Part shown: positions 63,258 through 64,000 of the stretch, in pieces
How positions within the stretch are numbered: position 1 is the first letter of the stretch
Layout: the number at the start of each line of letters is the position of its first letter
DNA from: Aureococcus anophagefferens
Lineage: Eukaryota; Sar; Pelagophyceae; Pelagomonadales; Pelagomonadaceae
Reading direction: 5' to 3'
NCBI RefSeq assembly: GCF_000186865.1
Contig: NW_008705579.1
Location: forward strand, 135,931-199,930
Length of the DNA stretch: 64,000 bases
Notes under the pieces: model-generated
Database searches by the model: none
What the model was told of the DNA's origin: nothing
Seen by the model: only the letters and a program-made list of their open reading frames with translations
Translations under genes and position numbers: made by a program

Positions 63258-64000
63258 TCAGCAGGCCTTGAGGCTGGAGATGGTCGCGAGGGGCGACGGC
63301 AGCGCCTTGGACGGCGACAGCGACGGCTTCTGCTTCGTGCAGGACGCGCTGAGGCCCAACAGCGAGCTCGCGGCCGCGGAGAACGACGGGCTCCGGGGGA
63401 TCGCGCGGACCGCGTCCGCGGACCGCGGCGACAGCGGGCTCGGCGCCGCGGCGAGGGCCGCGGGCGCGGCCGCGAGGGCCGGCCGCGCCGCGGCGGGCCG
63501 CGGCTTCGCGTCGAGCTCGTCGTCGCCGGCCTCGGACGGCGGCGGCGACACGGGCGTCGTCGGCGACTCCGGCGCGGCCGCGGCGTCCGAGGCGTGGGGC
63601 GTCGGCGAGAGGCGCGCGGGCGGCGCGGCGACGCTGATGCGCGGCGCCTTGGGGCGCTTGGAGGAGGCGACGGGCGAGCCCGTCGCGGCCTCGTCGTCGA
63701 CGGACGCGGTCCGCGCGCGCTTGCCGCCCGGCGGCGCCGCGCCGTCGTCGGGCACGCGCGCCGCGAGGCTCAACAAGACGTCGTCCTCGGCGTCGGAGAC
63801 GACGGGCTTGGACGCGGCCGTGAGGCCGCTGTCCTCGGAGTTCGCGCGCGCGCGCTTCCGGCCGGACATGTCGCTCAGGAGGAGGGCGAGCTCCTCGGTC
63901 GTGTCGGAGCGCGTCATGAGGAGGCGCCGGCCGCCGCCCGGCGGCACGGCGAAGCAGCCCGCGCCGCTCCCGCAGCGGCTCGAGAAGTCGAGGCGGAGCA
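63258..64000 (-). CDS. Ser/Pro-rich, probably nuclear protein; 5' end outside window
   Basis: The frame is open from the stop at 63258 to the window edge, giving about 247 visible residues; an ATG-like start cannot be chosen because the frame continues. The visible part has two basic clusters (SGRKRARANSEDSG and GGKRARTASVDDE) that look like nuclear localisation signals or phosphorylated Ser sites. A long Ala/Pro/Ser-rich region follows, with repeated SP dipeptides (SPTPH, PVSPPPS, PSPLSPRS, RSPSF), typical of proline-directed kinase targets. No folded domain can be recognised. The base use is like that of neighbouring genes. Confidence 0.5.
   Translation of the reverse strand, partial: LRLDFSSRCGSGAGCFAVPPGGGRRLLMTRSDTTEELALLLSDMSGRKRARANSEDSGLTAASKPVVSDAEDDVLLSLAARVPDDGAAPPGGKRARTASVDDEAATGSPVASSKRPKAPRISVAAPPARLSPTPHASDAAAAPESPTTPVSPPPSEAGDDELDAKPRPAAARPALAAAPAALAAAPSPLSPRSADAVRAIPRSPSFSAAASSLLGLSASCTKQKPSLSPSKALPSPLATISSLKAC

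Noticed and set aside
1..64000. CRISPR arrays, operons, prophage or bacterial insertion sequences
   Set aside because: No regularly spaced repeats, no ribosome-binding sites or operon layout, and gene content is eukaryotic throughout. The only mobile sequences seen are the introners.
1..64000. tRNA, rRNA or snRNA genes
   Set aside because: I looked through the intergenic stretches for cloverleaf-like sequences with conserved TTCGA arms and found none I could support. A covariance-model search would be decisive.

Overview
This is nuclear DNA from a GC-rich eukaryotic microalga. I infer a pelagophyte stramenopile very like Aureococcus anophagefferens. Four things point that way. Base composition is extremely GC-rich and genes are closely packed with few introns. 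Phytoene synthase and two other proteins start with a signal peptide followed by a short basic stretch, as plastid-targeted proteins do in algae with secondary plastids. The gene content is eukaryotic throughout (proteasome alpha, PITH, ZPR1, RGS, Virilizer, DUS3, AP2, EH, SMP/C2/FYVE). Finally, three 192-bp elements inserted inside genes behave as introner elements, meaning short non-autonomous DNA transposons that create introns. Introners of that kind have been described from Aureococcus. The species itself cannot be proved from this window.

Layout. 1-7.5 kb: end of a twin-CX9C gene, a Trm1-like methyltransferase fused to a beta-helix (introner copy 1), a tiny RIIa protein, an alpha/beta hydrolase and a double-kinase protein. 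7.5-16 kb: SpoU methyltransferase, acidic plastid-type protein, GH30 glycosidase, glucuronoxylan-methyltransferase-like protein, LanC-like protein, ZPR1. 16-23.6 kb: membrane protein, esterase, F-box/ankyrin gene of lower GC, secreted Cys-rich protein, methyltransferase, OTU deubiquitinase (introner copy 2), HVA22-like membrane protein. 23.7-30.5 kb: secretory-pathway glycan genes (exostosin-like, FAM69-like kinase, sulfatase, glycosyltransferase). 30.8-38.4 kb: RGS protein (introner copy 3), DUS3, ARM repeat, EH domain, AP2 factor, orphan. 38.6-45 kb: a very large Virilizer-like gene and a signal-peptide-bearing proteasome alpha paralogue. 45.6-57.9 kb: phytoene synthase, sulfotransferase, membrane EEP enzyme, K+ channel, multipass membrane protein, TPR co-chaperone, JmjC protein, histidine phosphatase, PITH protein. 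58-64 kb: SUMO-interacting-motif protein, an approximately 1-kb gene-poor stretch, an SMP-C2-C2-FYVE lipid-transfer protein and the 5'-truncated end of a nuclear-looking protein.

The main discovery is the introner set. All three copies are exactly 192 bp, have terminal inverted repeats and are flanked by 8-bp target duplications that begin with GC. Removing one target duplication plus the element (200 bp) restores each reading frame, which implies GC-AG introns: the donor comes from the duplicated gene sequence and the acceptor from the element's terminal repeat. Copies lie in both orientations relative to their genes, yet in all three the gene-sense ends read CAG...CAG. The terminal repeats of copy 3 have changed in matched pairs. 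Most other introns here are 50-80 bp and also fit a G(C/T)GCG donor. A second genome-wide habit is convergent gene pairs whose stop codons lie 0-22 bp apart or overlap.
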